Of a stretch of DNA of 41,526 nt, positions 17,235 through 25,083 are shown piece by piece (the first letter of the stretch is position 1; the number at the start of each line of letters is the position of its first letter). The stretch spans positions 1 to 41,526 of the forward strand of contig JAHFGT010000015.1 of the NCBI GenBank assembly GCA_023247275.1, given 5' to 3'. Source of the stretch: Candidatus Omnitrophota bacterium (GTDB lineage: Bacteria > Omnitrophota > Gorgyraeia > Aquiviventales > Aquiviventaceae). The notes below the pieces were generated by a model. That model had not been told where the DNA came from and ran no database searches. It worked only from the letters and a program-made list of their open reading frames with translations. The translations under genes were made by a program, and so were the position numbers.

Positions 17235-18314
17235 TCATTGGACTTTCCGCAGAACCCGCAAGCTCCACCAGACGGCGGCCACATGCGGCGCCCACATCGT
17301 CAACGGAACCAAGATGATGGGGACCTGCTTCGCCAGCCCCTGCGCAATCGCCACGACGACGTAGTACACCAGCCCCCACCCCAGACTCATCCCTAAGCCG
17401 CGCAGATGCCCGCGCAACTGCGGCTGCGTCGAGCCGGCGAATCCGAGCAGGCAGACGATGAGATTCATCACCGGCAACGTGAGCTTCGCGAGCAATTCCG
17501 CACGATACCGCTTCAGGTTGTTCATGCCCAGATTCCGAAACCTGGCGATCAGCAGGCGGAGCTGGCCATACGGCATGGTTTCCGGACGCGCTTCCGGCTG
17601 AATAAATGTTTCTGGAGTGACTGGATAGCTCAATAACCGCTCGACGAATTGCTCTGGCTCGCCCTGAATTTGCCCGCCAGGTCCGACCCGGTAGATCCTG
17701 CCGTAGAGCACAAGCCAGCCATGCTTGGTCCAGATGGCCCGGCTGGCGTAGAGGTTTTTGGTCGGCCGGTTTTGCCAGTCGTGCTCCAAGATGGTCAGGT
17801 CAGACAGCTCGTGATTTTGCAGATCAAGTTTGCGGGCATGGTACAGCCGATTGAAATTGTCCATGACCGCGACGTTGTCCACGCCATCCTCTGGATGACC
17901 CCGAAACGCCTCCTGGCGAATTCGCTGATACGTGGCCATCGATTGCGGGACCAGCCGGTCATTGACGAGGAAAACGCACAGGCTTCCAAGCCAGCCGACA
18001 AAGAGGAATGGCAGGCTGGCCCGCAGCAGGCTCGTGCCGCTGGCGTTCATCGCGAGAAATTCTTGGTACCGGGCCAGCCGAGTTGCGATGAACGCGACGG
18101 CAAACAGCAAGGCCATCGGCGAGGCCCGGACGAAGACCAGCGGCGCAAAGTTGAGATAATACTGGAAGACCGTCTTTGCCGGGACCTGGTACCGCAGAAT
18201 CTCGTCGAGTTGGCCAAAGAAATCGATGAGGCAACTCAGGGAAATAAAGACCATGAGGCACCAGAGCCACACCGGCAACACCTGGCGCACGAGATAGCGA
18301 TCGAGGATTCTCAT
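17235..18314 (-). CDS. lptG: LPS export ABC transporter permease LptG
   Basis: A 359-residue YjgP/YjgQ-family permease. It has one N-terminal helix group (about 10-125 with three hydrophobic segments), a periplasmic beta-jellyroll region (about 130-255), and three C-terminal helices. The start M-R-I-L-D-R-Y-L-V-R is typical of LptG. With LptF and an LptB ATPase encoded elsewhere it extracts LPS from the inner membrane. The start at 18314 is preferred because the longer frame overlaps lptF with unrelated sequence. It is the last gene of comF-lptF-lptG. Confidence 0.87.
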   Translation of the reverse strand: MRILDRYLVRQVLPVWLWCLMVFISLSCLIDFFGQLDEILRYQVPAKTVFQYYLNFAPLVFVRASPMALLFAVAFIATRLARYQEFLAMNASGTSLLRASLPFLFVGWLGSLCVFLVNDRLVPQSMATYQRIRQEAFRGHPEDGVDNVAVMDNFNRLYHARKLDLQNHELSDLTILEHDWQNRPTKNLYASRAIWTKHGWLVLYGRIYRVGPGGQIQGEPEQFVERLLSYPVTPETFIQPEARPETMPYGQLRLLIARFRNLGMNNLKRYRAELLAKLTLPVMNLIVCLLGFAGSTQPQLRGHLRGLGMSLGWGLVYYVVVAIAQGLAKQVPIILVPLTMWAPHVAAVWWSLRVLRKVQ

Positions 18315-18337
18315 CGAACGAGTCGTGGCGTCATGGG

Positions 18338-19426
18338 TTATTGACGGGCTCGCCAGAGCATGACGCTGCCGACTATGAGTCCAACGAGGTTTGGGATCCA
18401 CATCGCCAGCCAGGCCGGGAGCCACGCTTTGAGCGCGATCGCGTTCATGCCGATGTTGGCGACATAGTAGGTGACGAAGAATCCCAGAATCCAAATAAAC
18501 GTCGCCAATCGTTCGTGGTGTCCCAACCGCAGTCCCAGCGCCAGGCCAAAGACGACAAACACCGTGGCCGCGAACGAGGTGGCGATCTTCCGATGTAATT
18601 CGAGGCTGATGGGGGCGGTGTCCACCCCGTCAGCCCGCAGGCGCCGGCGTTCCAGCCAGAGATCCTTAAAATTCATTTCCTTGATCTTGCGGCCCACAGA
18701 GTCTGGGTCGGTCTGGTCGGCGCGCAGCGTCATCGCATAGCTGTCGAAGTTGACCTTATAAAACGCGCCAGGGCGGGAGGGATCTTGCTCATCGACCGTG
18801 CCTTGATAGAGCCTGAGTTGCACGCCACGCTGATCAGCCGAACGAGTGAACTCACCCGATTCGGCAATGATCGTGCGGGTTGGGCCGTTGGGTTGCGGCT
18901 CGTAGATTCGGACGTTGTGGAGTTTTTGGCCTTCGACCTGGTACACGAAGATGACATACGGAGTAAACTCCTTAATGAAAATTCCGGATTCCAAGTAGGC
19001 CGCGGGTTTTTTGATCCCAATCGCTTTCAGTTGGCGACGAAACGCCAAGTGGGATGCTGGCACGAGCCGGTCATTGACGATCAACAAGGCCGCGCTGATG
19101 ATAAGACTGACGACGAGTAATGGGGTCACCAGCCGGATCGGCGCGACCCCAGACGCGCGCATGGCGATGAGTTCGTAGTCGGTGCTCAAGCGACCAAAGG
19201 CAAAAATAATCGCGATCACGCAGGCCATCGGGACGGTGAAGCTGAGCATGTACGGCACCAGGTAGATCAGCAGCCGCAACACATCGAACAGGTTGACCCC
19301 CTTCGCGATCACCAATTCGGCGAATTTCACGATATTCCCAACCAGGAGGACCGCGGTGAGCCCGCCCAGGGTGACGAAGAATGGCGCGAGGTGCTCTCGG
19401 AGCACATAGGTCCGCAGCGTCCTCAT
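18338..19426 (-). CDS. lptF: LPS export ABC transporter permease LptF
   Basis: A 362-residue paralogue of LptG in the YjgP/YjgQ family. It starts with M-R-T-L-x-x-Y-V-L-R-E-H-L-x-P-F. The conserved stretch F-G-R-L-S-x-D-x-E-L-x-A-M-R-A-S-G is near residues 78-95, as in LptF. Three helices flank each side of the periplasmic jellyroll. The start codon overlaps the comF stop by ATGA. LptF and LptG adjacency supports both calls; which is F and which is G rests on the terminal motifs. Confidence 0.87.
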   Translation of the reverse strand: MRTLRTYVLREHLAPFFVTLGGLTAVLLVGNIVKFAELVIAKGVNLFDVLRLLIYLVPYMLSFTVPMACVIAIIFAFGRLSTDYELIAMRASGVAPIRLVTPLLVVSLIISAALLIVNDRLVPASHLAFRRQLKAIGIKKPAAYLESGIFIKEFTPYVIFVYQVEGQKLHNVRIYEPQPNGPTRTIIAESGEFTRSADQRGVQLRLYQGTVDEQDPSRPGAFYKVNFDSYAMTLRADQTDPDSVGRKIKEMNFKDLWLERRRLRADGVDTAPISLELHRKIATSFAATVFVVFGLALGLRLGHHERLATFIWILGFFVTYYVANIGMNAIALKAWLPAWLAMWIPNLVGLIVGSVMLWRARQ

Positions 19427-20187
19427 GCGGAGCCTCTCCTCTCTGCGTGTGGTGACAGGGTTCGTGCGGCCGTCAGGACATACACCGCGCGGGCGCCGCC
19501 ATCGCGCAGCGCCTGGGCGCACGCGCTGACGGTGGCGCCGCTGGTGAGGACATCATCGACGAGTAAAATCGCTGCGCGGCGCACCGCGGTGGGGTGCGCG
19601 GTGAAAGCGTGCTGGACATTACGCCAGCGCTGGGTTGAGGACAAGCCGGTCTGCGATCGGGTCCAGCGCTTTCGGGAAACCGCGTGTTCCAGTACCGGTT
19701 TCTCGAGCGCTGTCCCGAGTGCGTGCGCCAACAGTGCTGACGGATTGCACCCGCGCAGGCGGCGCTTCCACCAATGCAAGGGCACCGGCACCAGGCCGTC
19801 AATCTCACGGATCGGCAGGCGTTGGCAGGCCGCTTCGGCCATGGCGTCCCCCAGCCACTGCCCGATTCGTCGACGATGATGATACTTGAACTGTCGGATC
19901 GCGTGCGGAACCATTCCGCGGTACTGCCACACCGCGACTGCTTGAGCGTAGATTGGTTGTGAGGTGCGGCACGCGCGGCACAGCAGGGCAGCATCGTACG
20001 GGCCGTCGAGGCTTAGGCCGCAACGCTGACACCAAGGCAAGGTGATAGCCGGCATGGCGCGAACACACGGGTCGCACATGGCGCGACCAATGGCGCGGTC
20101 ATCGCCAGCGCCACGATCAAGCGGCTGGTGGCAGAGTAGACAGGCTGGTGGGCAGACCACGTCGACCATCTGATTCAGGAGAGACAT
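19423..20187 (-). CDS. comF: ComF-family phosphoribosyltransferase-like protein
   Basis: A 254-residue ComF. The N-terminus has a double zinc ribbon of Cys pairs (C-L-L-C, C-D-P-C, C-Q-R-C, C-R-A-C) within the first 85 residues. The phosphoribosyltransferase site L-L-V-D-D-V-L-T-S-G-A-T is near 215-226. In competent bacteria ComF helps take up or process single-stranded DNA; elsewhere its role is unclear. The start at 20187 fits the family and lies 6 nt after a predicted -10 box, so its mRNA would begin at or next to the AUG. It is transcribed divergently from the VTT protein. Confidence 0.9.
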   Translation of the reverse strand: MSLLNQMVDVVCPPACLLCHQPLDRGAGDDRAIGRAMCDPCVRAMPAITLPWCQRCGLSLDGPYDAALLCRACRTSQPIYAQAVAVWQYRGMVPHAIRQFKYHHRRRIGQWLGDAMAEAACQRLPIREIDGLVPVPLHWWKRRLRGCNPSALLAHALGTALEKPVLEHAVSRKRWTRSQTGLSSTQRWRNVQHAFTAHPTAVRRAAILLVDDVLTSGATVSACAQALRDGGARAVYVLTAARTLSPHAERRGSA

Positions 20188-20193
20188 TTGAAC

Positions 20194-20223
20194 ACGATAG
20201 CATGCGGCACGAGACAGTGTCAA
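20194..20223 (-). promoter_or_regulatory. Predicted promoter for comF-lptF-lptG, leaderless
   Basis: Read on the minus strand: TTGACA (20223-20218), an 18-nt spacer, and TATCGT (20199-20194). Only 6 nt separate the -10 box from the comF start codon, so transcription should begin at about the A of AUG. Confidence 0.6.
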
Positions 20224-20249
20224 CGGGCGGGGAGTCCGCGCTCCGACTC

Positions 20250-20278
20250 TTGACGTCGACGCCAAGGTCGGCTAGTGT
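20250..20278 (+). promoter_or_regulatory. Predicted promoter for the VTT-domain gene, leaderless
   Basis: TTGACG (20250-20255), a 17-nt spacer, and TAGTGT (20273-20278), then 6 nt to the ATG at 20285. As with the divergent promoter facing it, the expected start site falls on the start codon, and there is no ribosome-binding site. Confidence 0.55.
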
Positions 20279-20284
20279 AGTCGG

Positions 20285-20938
20285 ATGGATAGGAAGGTCT
20301 TGGATCAGGCCGCATGGGTCAAACTCGCGGCCGCCATGGCTCTGATGATCGGGGCCACGGCATGGCTGTACCAGCATGGCGTGTCTCGCGAGCAGATTCA
20401 ACTGTATGTGCACTCGTTTGGCTGGTGGGCGCCGGCGGTCTATTTTGGCTTGTATGCTCAACCGCTGGTGCCTTTGCCAGCCAGTGTCATGTTCATGGCG
20501 GGTGGACTTACGTTTGGGTTCGGCGGCGGAGTCTTAGCCGCGTTAGCCGCGGCGACCGCCCGGGCTTGCGGGCAATTTCTGCTGGCAAGGACCTGCGGGC
20601 GACAGATCGTAGAATCGTGGTTGGCCCGGCGGGCGTGGCGTCTGGAGCAATGGTTTGGCAGCCGCCAAGCGTTTCGATCGGTCTTGCTGATTCGCGTACT
20701 ACCGAATCTTCCGTATGATCTTCAGAACATCGGGCTTGGGCTATCTTCGGTGTCATTTCGCATCTTCGTCGTGGCCACGGTGTTGGGAACACTGCCCAGT
20801 ATTGTCCTCTGGGCGTATGTCGGGCATACGTTGAGCGATTCAGGACTCTATTGGAAGTTGATGGCCGTTTTCCTCGGCGTGTTTCTGCTCTGGTCGGTGC
20901 GAAGTCGGTTTCGTCAACGGACGGTGGCCGGCTCATGA
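20285..20938 (+). CDS. TVP38/TMEM64 (VTT/SNARE-associated) membrane protein
   Basis: A 217-residue inner-membrane protein with about five hydrophobic segments. The DedA/VTT core has P-L-V-P-L-P-A-S-V-M-F-M-A-G-G-L-x-F-G near 57-76 and R-V-L-P-N-L-P-Y-D-L-Q-N near 138-149. Families of this fold are proposed lipid scramblases or undecaprenyl-phosphate and phospholipid transporters. The start codon lies 6 nt after a predicted -10 box. The next gene overlaps by 4 nt. Confidence 0.82.
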   Translation: MDRKVLDQAAWVKLAAAMALMIGATAWLYQHGVSREQIQLYVHSFGWWAPAVYFGLYAQPLVPLPASVMFMAGGLTFGFGGGVLAALAAATARACGQFLLARTCGRQIVESWLARRAWRLEQWFGSRQAFRSVLLIRVLPNLPYDLQNIGLGLSSVSFRIFVVATVLGTLPSIVLWAYVGHTLSDSGLYWKLMAVFLGVFLLWSVRSRFRQRTVAGS

Positions 20939-21480
20939 CCAATGGGATGACGCCAGAAGAAGTGCGCGTACGCTCCGCCTATCTGTTTCTAGCTTGTTCG
21001 CAAGCCGTGGATCAGCTCAAGGACCGGTTGTTGACGCATCTGTCCGACCCGCCGGCGTCGCTCAAGCACTTCGCCGAAAAATCGCTGCGACGTGAACTCG
21101 GGTTGCTGTTCCGGTATTGGACCACGCGGCAGATCTGGTCTCGTCTGGACGATCGCGAGTCTGATGCGAAAGAGCTCAACCTCGCGTTGCTACGGCTGTT
21201 TACCGACGGGTTCAAGTTGCCTAAAGATGGTAGCGGACTGCGGTACGCCGAATTGTCGACCGCTGCCGAAGAGGTCCGAGAGCTCGGTCATCGGGTCACC
21301 AACGCGCTGGGCGCCGACTATCCAGAGCTGCTGGTAGAGCTTCAGCGATCCTTGCCAGCCTGGCGAGATGCGGTCAATCGGTATACGATCGATTCGCTCG
21401 AGCTGCCGGTGGACCGGTTAGCCTCCAGTGTCGGAGAGTGGGCGGATCGGCTGCCCGTCGCGCCGGACACCATCGAATGA
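20935..21480 (+). CDS. Hypothetical helical protein
   Basis: A 181-residue protein that I do not recognise. It has no signal peptide or membrane segment. It is mostly predicted helix with many charged residues, with E-E-V-R-V-R-S-A-Y near the start and L-R-Y-A-E-L-S-T-A-A-E-E-V in the middle. Its start overlaps the VTT gene's stop (ATGA), so the two are co-translated. An ATG four codons further in (M-T-P-E-E-V) is an alternative start. The only hint to a role is coupling with a lipid-handling membrane protein. Confidence 0.7.
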   Translation: MTNGMTPEEVRVRSAYLFLACSQAVDQLKDRLLTHLSDPPASLKHFAEKSLRRELGLLFRYWTTRQIWSRLDDRESDAKELNLALLRLFTDGFKLPKDGSGLRYAELSTAAEEVRELGHRVTNALGADYPELLVELQRSLPAWRDAVNRYTIDSLELPVDRLASSVGEWADRLPVAPDTIE

Positions 21481-21487
21481 GCGAGGC

Positions 21488-21688
21488 ATGACCGTCCCGT
21501 CGTGGTTATGGATCGGCACGCCGCTGAAGTTTTCCATTTGGTTCGCCAACCGGGTCGTGACGTGGACCGGAGCGTTCTATGTGTGGCGCCGATTTCGCCG
21601 CACGCATCGAATCTGGTTCTGGTTGATCGTGATCAACGCTGTCTCATTGGTTGCCCTGGTGATCGCGTTGTTCTTCCTGCGAACCTAA
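21488..21688 (+). CDS. Small membrane protein, unknown
   Basis: 66 residues. A short aromatic segment (W-L-W-I-G...F-S-I-W-F-A) is followed by a basic patch (W-R-R-F-R-R-T-H-R) and a clear C-terminal transmembrane helix of about 22 residues ending in F-F-L-R-T. It begins 8 nt after the preceding stop and ends at a hairpin. A real gene is likely from position and the clean helix, but I recognise no family. Confidence 0.6.
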   Translation: MTVPSWLWIGTPLKFSIWFANRVVTWTGAFYVWRRFRRTHRIWFWLIVINAVSLVALVIALFFLRT

Positions 21689-21724
21689 ATGCGCCCACGA
21701 GTGGATCTTCTCATTGGGCGCATT
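21688..21724 (+). terminator. Hairpin after the small membrane protein gene
   Basis: AATGCGCCCA (21688-21697) pairs perfectly with TGGGCGCATT (21715-21724) across a 17-nt loop, starting at the stop codon. There is no T-tract, so it is a candidate weak terminator or part of the adjoining repeat. Confidence 0.4.
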
Positions 21725-21783
21725 GACCCTAAGCGAAGTCGAAGGATCACCCCTCGACGCGCTTCGCTTGCTCGGGGTCAATG
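21721..21783. repeat. REP-like palindrome with AAGCGAAGTCGAAGG core
   Basis: CATTGACCCTAAGCGAAGTCGAAGG is followed by a spacer and the inverted arm CCTCGACGCGCTTCGCTTGCTCGGGGTCAATG, giving an imperfect palindrome of about 60 nt. The same AGCGAAGTCGAAGGAT core recurs at 27174-27190. The rest of the gap to 21948 shows nothing I can name. Confidence 0.65.
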
Positions 21784-21948
21784 GAACCCCCTGACTGTTC
21801 AGATGCCTCGGTGGTTCCATTTAATCCCTACTGTCCTACTGTTCCTTTCGGTGCGGCTATTGTTCGGACGGCCTGCCAGCTCTGCGCCGTTTGACATCTA
21901 GACCTGTGCCGCGCGTTGTGAGAAAATGAGGCTCAGTGGAGGTGAACC

Positions 21949-22158
21949 ATGCCACGTGTCAGTCGGGCAGCAGGCAAGTCGACGGCCACCGCGCCAACCC
22001 TACCGCGGTCATCGGACAGGCCGTCCGGCAACGATGAGGATGTGGCGCAAGTCGCCTATGAGCTGTTTATGCAGCGCGGCGGCGTCCACGGCCACGATCA
22101 GGACGACTGGTTCGAGGCTGAGCAGCTTGTGCGTGAACGGCAGCGCCGCGCGCGGTAG
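21949..22158 (+). CDS. DUF2934 domain protein
   Basis: A 69-residue protein. The C-terminal half (A-x-x-A-Y-E-L-F-M-Q-R-G-G-V-H-G-H-D-Q-D-D-W-F-E-A-E-Q-L, split here by motif) is the short helix-turn-helix-like DUF2934 pattern. The first 30 residues are a low-complexity Ser/Pro/Arg tail. A GTGGAGGTGA ribosome site precedes the ATG. The family's function is unknown. Confidence 0.82.
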   Translation: MPRVSRAAGKSTATAPTLPRSSDRPSGNDEDVAQVAYELFMQRGGVHGHDQDDWFEAEQLVRERQRRAR

Positions 22159-22182
22159 TCGGCTGCGCGACGCCGTCTGGGC

Positions 22183-23073
22183 ATGCGACTGTTCATCACC
22201 GGCGGCACCGGGTTCATCGGCACTGGGTTGTGCCAACGTCTGCTCGAGGACGGACACGAGCTGACGGTGCTGACTCGGCAGCCACCTCGCCCAGCTGCGT
22301 CTCGCGTCCACTATCTCGCGTGGTCAAGCCCGACCTGGTCCACCGCGCTCGCGCCCTGCGACGCGGTGATTAATCTGGCCGGCGAATCGGTGGCCACACG
22401 TTGGACCCCATCCCGCAAACACGCCATTCGTGACAGTCGATTGGTGACGACCCGCCGACTGATCGAATCGCTGACGGACATTTCTCCTCGCCCTCGGGTG
22501 CTTGTCAGCGCCTCGGCAATTGGCTATTATGGCCCTCGAGGCGATGAACCGTTGGAAGAGTCCAGTCTGTCCGGTCAGGGTTTCCTGGCTCGCACCTGTC
22601 AGGAGTGGGAATCTCAGGCGCAACAGGCCGAGTCACTTGGCGTGCGCGTCGTGCGACTGCGGATCGGCGTAGTGTTGGGGCCAGACGGCGGAGCGCTGAG
22701 CAAGATGTTGCCGATGTTTCGCGTCGGGCTTGGTGGACCAATCGGCAGCGGGCGGCAGTGGATGTCATGGATTCATCGCGATGATATCGTCGGATTAATT
22801 CGGTGGGCGCTCGCGCGACAGCAGGTGTCAGGCGCGGTCAACGCCACAGCGCCTGAGCCGGTGACGATGCGCGTGTTTGCGCAGACCTTGGGCCGCGCGG
22901 TGCGTCGTCCAGCCGTGCTGCCGGCACCCGCCCTGATGCTGCGGATGCTGTTGGGTGAAATGGCCGAGATGTTGGTCACAGGCCAGCGGGTTCTTCCGAC
23001 GGTGGCGCTGGCTCACGGCTATTCATTTCAATTCCCTCAGTTGACACAGGCGCTGGTCGCTTGTGTCTCGTGA
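22183..23073 (+). CDS. TIGR01777-type SDR epimerase (YfcH/SDR39U1)
   Basis: A 296-residue extended SDR protein. The Rossmann motif T-G-G-T-G-F-I-G is at 6-13, N-L-A-G-E-S-V near 64-70, and S-A-S-A-I-G-Y-Y-G with the active-site Tyr near 108-116. R-I-G-V-V-L-G-P-D-G-G-A-L and the C-terminal DUF1731 region (P-A-P-A-L-M-L-R-M-L-L-G-E-M) complete the family pattern. Family members are linked to cell division in some bacteria, but the substrate is not known. It is 24 nt after the DUF2934 gene and overlaps the kinase gene. Confidence 0.9.
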   Translation: MRLFITGGTGFIGTGLCQRLLEDGHELTVLTRQPPRPAASRVHYLAWSSPTWSTALAPCDAVINLAGESVATRWTPSRKHAIRDSRLVTTRRLIESLTDISPRPRVLVSASAIGYYGPRGDEPLEESSLSGQGFLARTCQEWESQAQQAESLGVRVVRLRIGVVLGPDGGALSKMLPMFRVGLGGPIGSGRQWMSWIHRDDIVGLIRWALARQQVSGAVNATAPEPVTMRVFAQTLGRAVRRPAVLPAPALMLRMLLGEMAEMLVTGQRVLPTVALAHGYSFQFPQLTQALVACVS

Positions 23074-24631
23074 CGTGACCCACCTTTGGTCAGTGGTGCG
23101 GGGCGTCTGCTGTCTCTTCCTCATCGGCCTCCTGGTGGTCATCGCGGTTCCTGACAGGGCTGCGGCTTCCCCGGTCAGCAGCGATGTGCAGGCGCAGCGA
23201 TTGCTGCTGCTGGTCATCATCGTCGTGCTGGCGTTAGTGGTTGGGTACCTTCTGTACCAGTTTTCCCAACGGACCACCCACGAATCGTTCGAGCAAGACA
23301 CCGGCCGGCAGGAGCAGTCTGGGCCTCGTCCGGATGTCCGCGAACGGACGCTGGTGCCGAAAATCCTCCAAGAGATCAACCAACTCCCCGGCTCGCCGCT
23401 CCAACGACAGCGTGTTGCCCAAGCGGTGTCCGAGGTGATGGCCAAGACGATCGAAACGCAGGTGAGCGTGGTGCGGCAGGAGCTGGATGACCGATACGGC
23501 CAGATGGTGGAAGAGAAACAGCGCGCCGCAGCGGCGCTGCAGCAGAAGTATACGGAGGCGCTGATTGAGCGCAAGCAAACGGTGTCGGTCTTGGAGAGTA
23601 TCGCTGAGGGGCTGGTCGTCGTGAATACCAAGGGCGAAGTGGTCATGATGAACCCGGCTGCCGAGCGGATGCTGGCCGTCAACCAGCAGCAACGGGTCGG
23701 GACCTCTTTGCTGGACAATCTCAAAGACGAACAACTGGTGTCGCTGGTCCGTGGCTCGACCGAGAATCGGGAAATCGTCCTCAGTGCCAAACAAGATTCG
23801 ACAAAACGGATCGTTCGAGCGAGCAATGCGGTGATCACAGATGAGGACGGCCGCGCGGTTGGGATGGTGGCCGTGCTCAGCGACGTGACCAAGCAGCGCG
23901 AGCTGGATCAGCTCAAATCCGAATTTGTCTCGAAGGTCAGCCACGAGTTGCGCACCCCACTGATCGCCATGCAGCATGCCTTGGCGATCTTGAATGACCA
24001 GCTGGCCGGCCCGTTGAGTGAGGAGCAGCAAAAGTTCGTCAATCTGACGCAGCGGAATCTCCAGCGGCTGAATGGCCTGATCAACGATCTGTTGGATCTG
24101 TCGAAGCTGGAAGCCCGCAAGCTCGAGCTCAGACTGGAGTCGGGGGCGATTGGCACGATCATCCGCCAGGTCTGTGAGTCGATGGATGCCTGGGCTAGAA
24201 GCAAAGGGATCACCATCGCTGAACGCGTGCCTGAGGATTTGCCCACCGCGTTGCTGGATCAGGCCCGAATCACCCAGGTGCTGACCAACCTAATCGGCAA
24301 TGCGATCAAGTTCACGCCCAAGGATGGCCGGGTCACGGTCGAGGTGAAGCTCGCTGCTGGAGGGCAGAGCCTGGAAGTGAGTGTGCTCGATACCGGCATG
24401 GGAATCGCGAAGGAAGATCTGCCGAAGCTGTTCAGTAAATTTCAGCAGGTCGGCGAGCGCTCGACGACCGATATTAGCGGCACTGGGCTGGGGTTGGCCA
24501 TCTCGAAGGAGCTGGTGGAATTGCACCATGGACGGATTTGGGCTGAGAGCGATGCGCATAAGAGGGGGGCGAGGTTTAGCTTCACGATTCCGCTGCAACC
24601 TCCGGCCGCCGCCGCGTCGATTGAGGTATGA
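23063..24631 (+). CDS. Membrane sensor histidine kinase with PAS domain
   Basis: A 522-residue protein with two membrane segments (about 14-34 and 47-65) that bracket only a short periplasmic loop. A coiled coil follows (about 110-170), then a PAS domain (about 172-285). The HisKA phosphoacceptor is H294 in K-V-S-H-E-L-R-T-P. The HATPase_c domain carries N413 in L-I-G-N-A-I-K-F, D-T-G-M-G, and G-T-G-L-G-L-A-I. It lacks a sizeable sensor domain outside the cell, so the PAS domain probably senses an internal or membrane signal. It starts with GTG, overlaps the SDR gene by 11 nt, and its stop overlaps the receiver gene by ATGA. Confidence 0.92.
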   Translation: MSRDVTHLWSVVRGVCCLFLIGLLVVIAVPDRAAASPVSSDVQAQRLLLLVIIVVLALVVGYLLYQFSQRTTHESFEQDTGRQEQSGPRPDVRERTLVPKILQEINQLPGSPLQRQRVAQAVSEVMAKTIETQVSVVRQELDDRYGQMVEEKQRAAAALQQKYTEALIERKQTVSVLESIAEGLVVVNTKGEVVMMNPAAERMLAVNQQQRVGTSLLDNLKDEQLVSLVRGSTENREIVLSAKQDSTKRIVRASNAVITDEDGRAVGMVAVLSDVTKQRELDQLKSEFVSKVSHELRTPLIAMQHALAILNDQLAGPLSEEQQKFVNLTQRNLQRLNGLINDLLDLSKLEARKLELRLESGAIGTIIRQVCESMDAWARSKGITIAERVPEDLPTALLDQARITQVLTNLIGNAIKFTPKDGRVTVEVKLAAGGQSLEVSVLDTGMGIAKEDLPKLFSKFQQVGERSTTDISGTGLGLAISKELVELHHGRIWAESDAHKRGARFSFTIPLQPPAAAASIEV

Positions 24632-25083
24632 CCGCCGCATCCGGACCGGTTCGGATTCTGGTGGTCGATGATGAACCCGACTTCATTGAAGAGGTCCGAT
24701 TCTGGTTGACGGCCCGCGGGTACCATGTCGAATCGGCCACCAGCGGCGTCGAGGCGATGGAGCGGATCAACACGAATCCCCCGATGCTGGTGTTCCTGGA
24801 TTTGAAAATGCCAGGGGTTGATGGCGTGAACACCCTGCGTGATATCCGACGAGATCATCCACAGTTGCCGGTGGTGGTCGTCACCGTGTCGGCGGATGAC
24901 CCACGCCAATTCGGCCCGGCCCAGGAACTTGGGGTCGTCGGCGTCTTCTCAAAAGATGGCAGCTTCGACCGCCTCACCGATCTGGTTGAGGCCGCCCTCC
25001 ATCCGCAGTCGGGGAGTTCTGATGCGTCATCGGCTCGTCCATCGTCCTGGCGGGCGTGGCTGATGTCGTTGTTGCATCGGTGA
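24628..25083 (+). CDS. Single-domain response regulator
   Basis: A 151-residue receiver with no output domain. It has the acidic pair D14-D15, phosphoacceptor D58 in F-L-D-L-K-M-P-G, T86, and the conserved Lys K109 in F-S-K-D, so it should be phosphorylatable. After about residue 120 only a short Ser-rich tail follows. It overlaps the kinase gene by 4 nt and is surely its partner. Output must be through protein contact or a second phosphotransfer. Confidence 0.9.
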   Translation: MTAASGPVRILVVDDEPDFIEEVRFWLTARGYHVESATSGVEAMERINTNPPMLVFLDLKMPGVDGVNTLRDIRRDHPQLPVVVVTVSADDPRQFGPAQELGVVGVFSKDGSFDRLTDLVEAALHPQSGSSDASSARPSSWRAWLMSLLHR

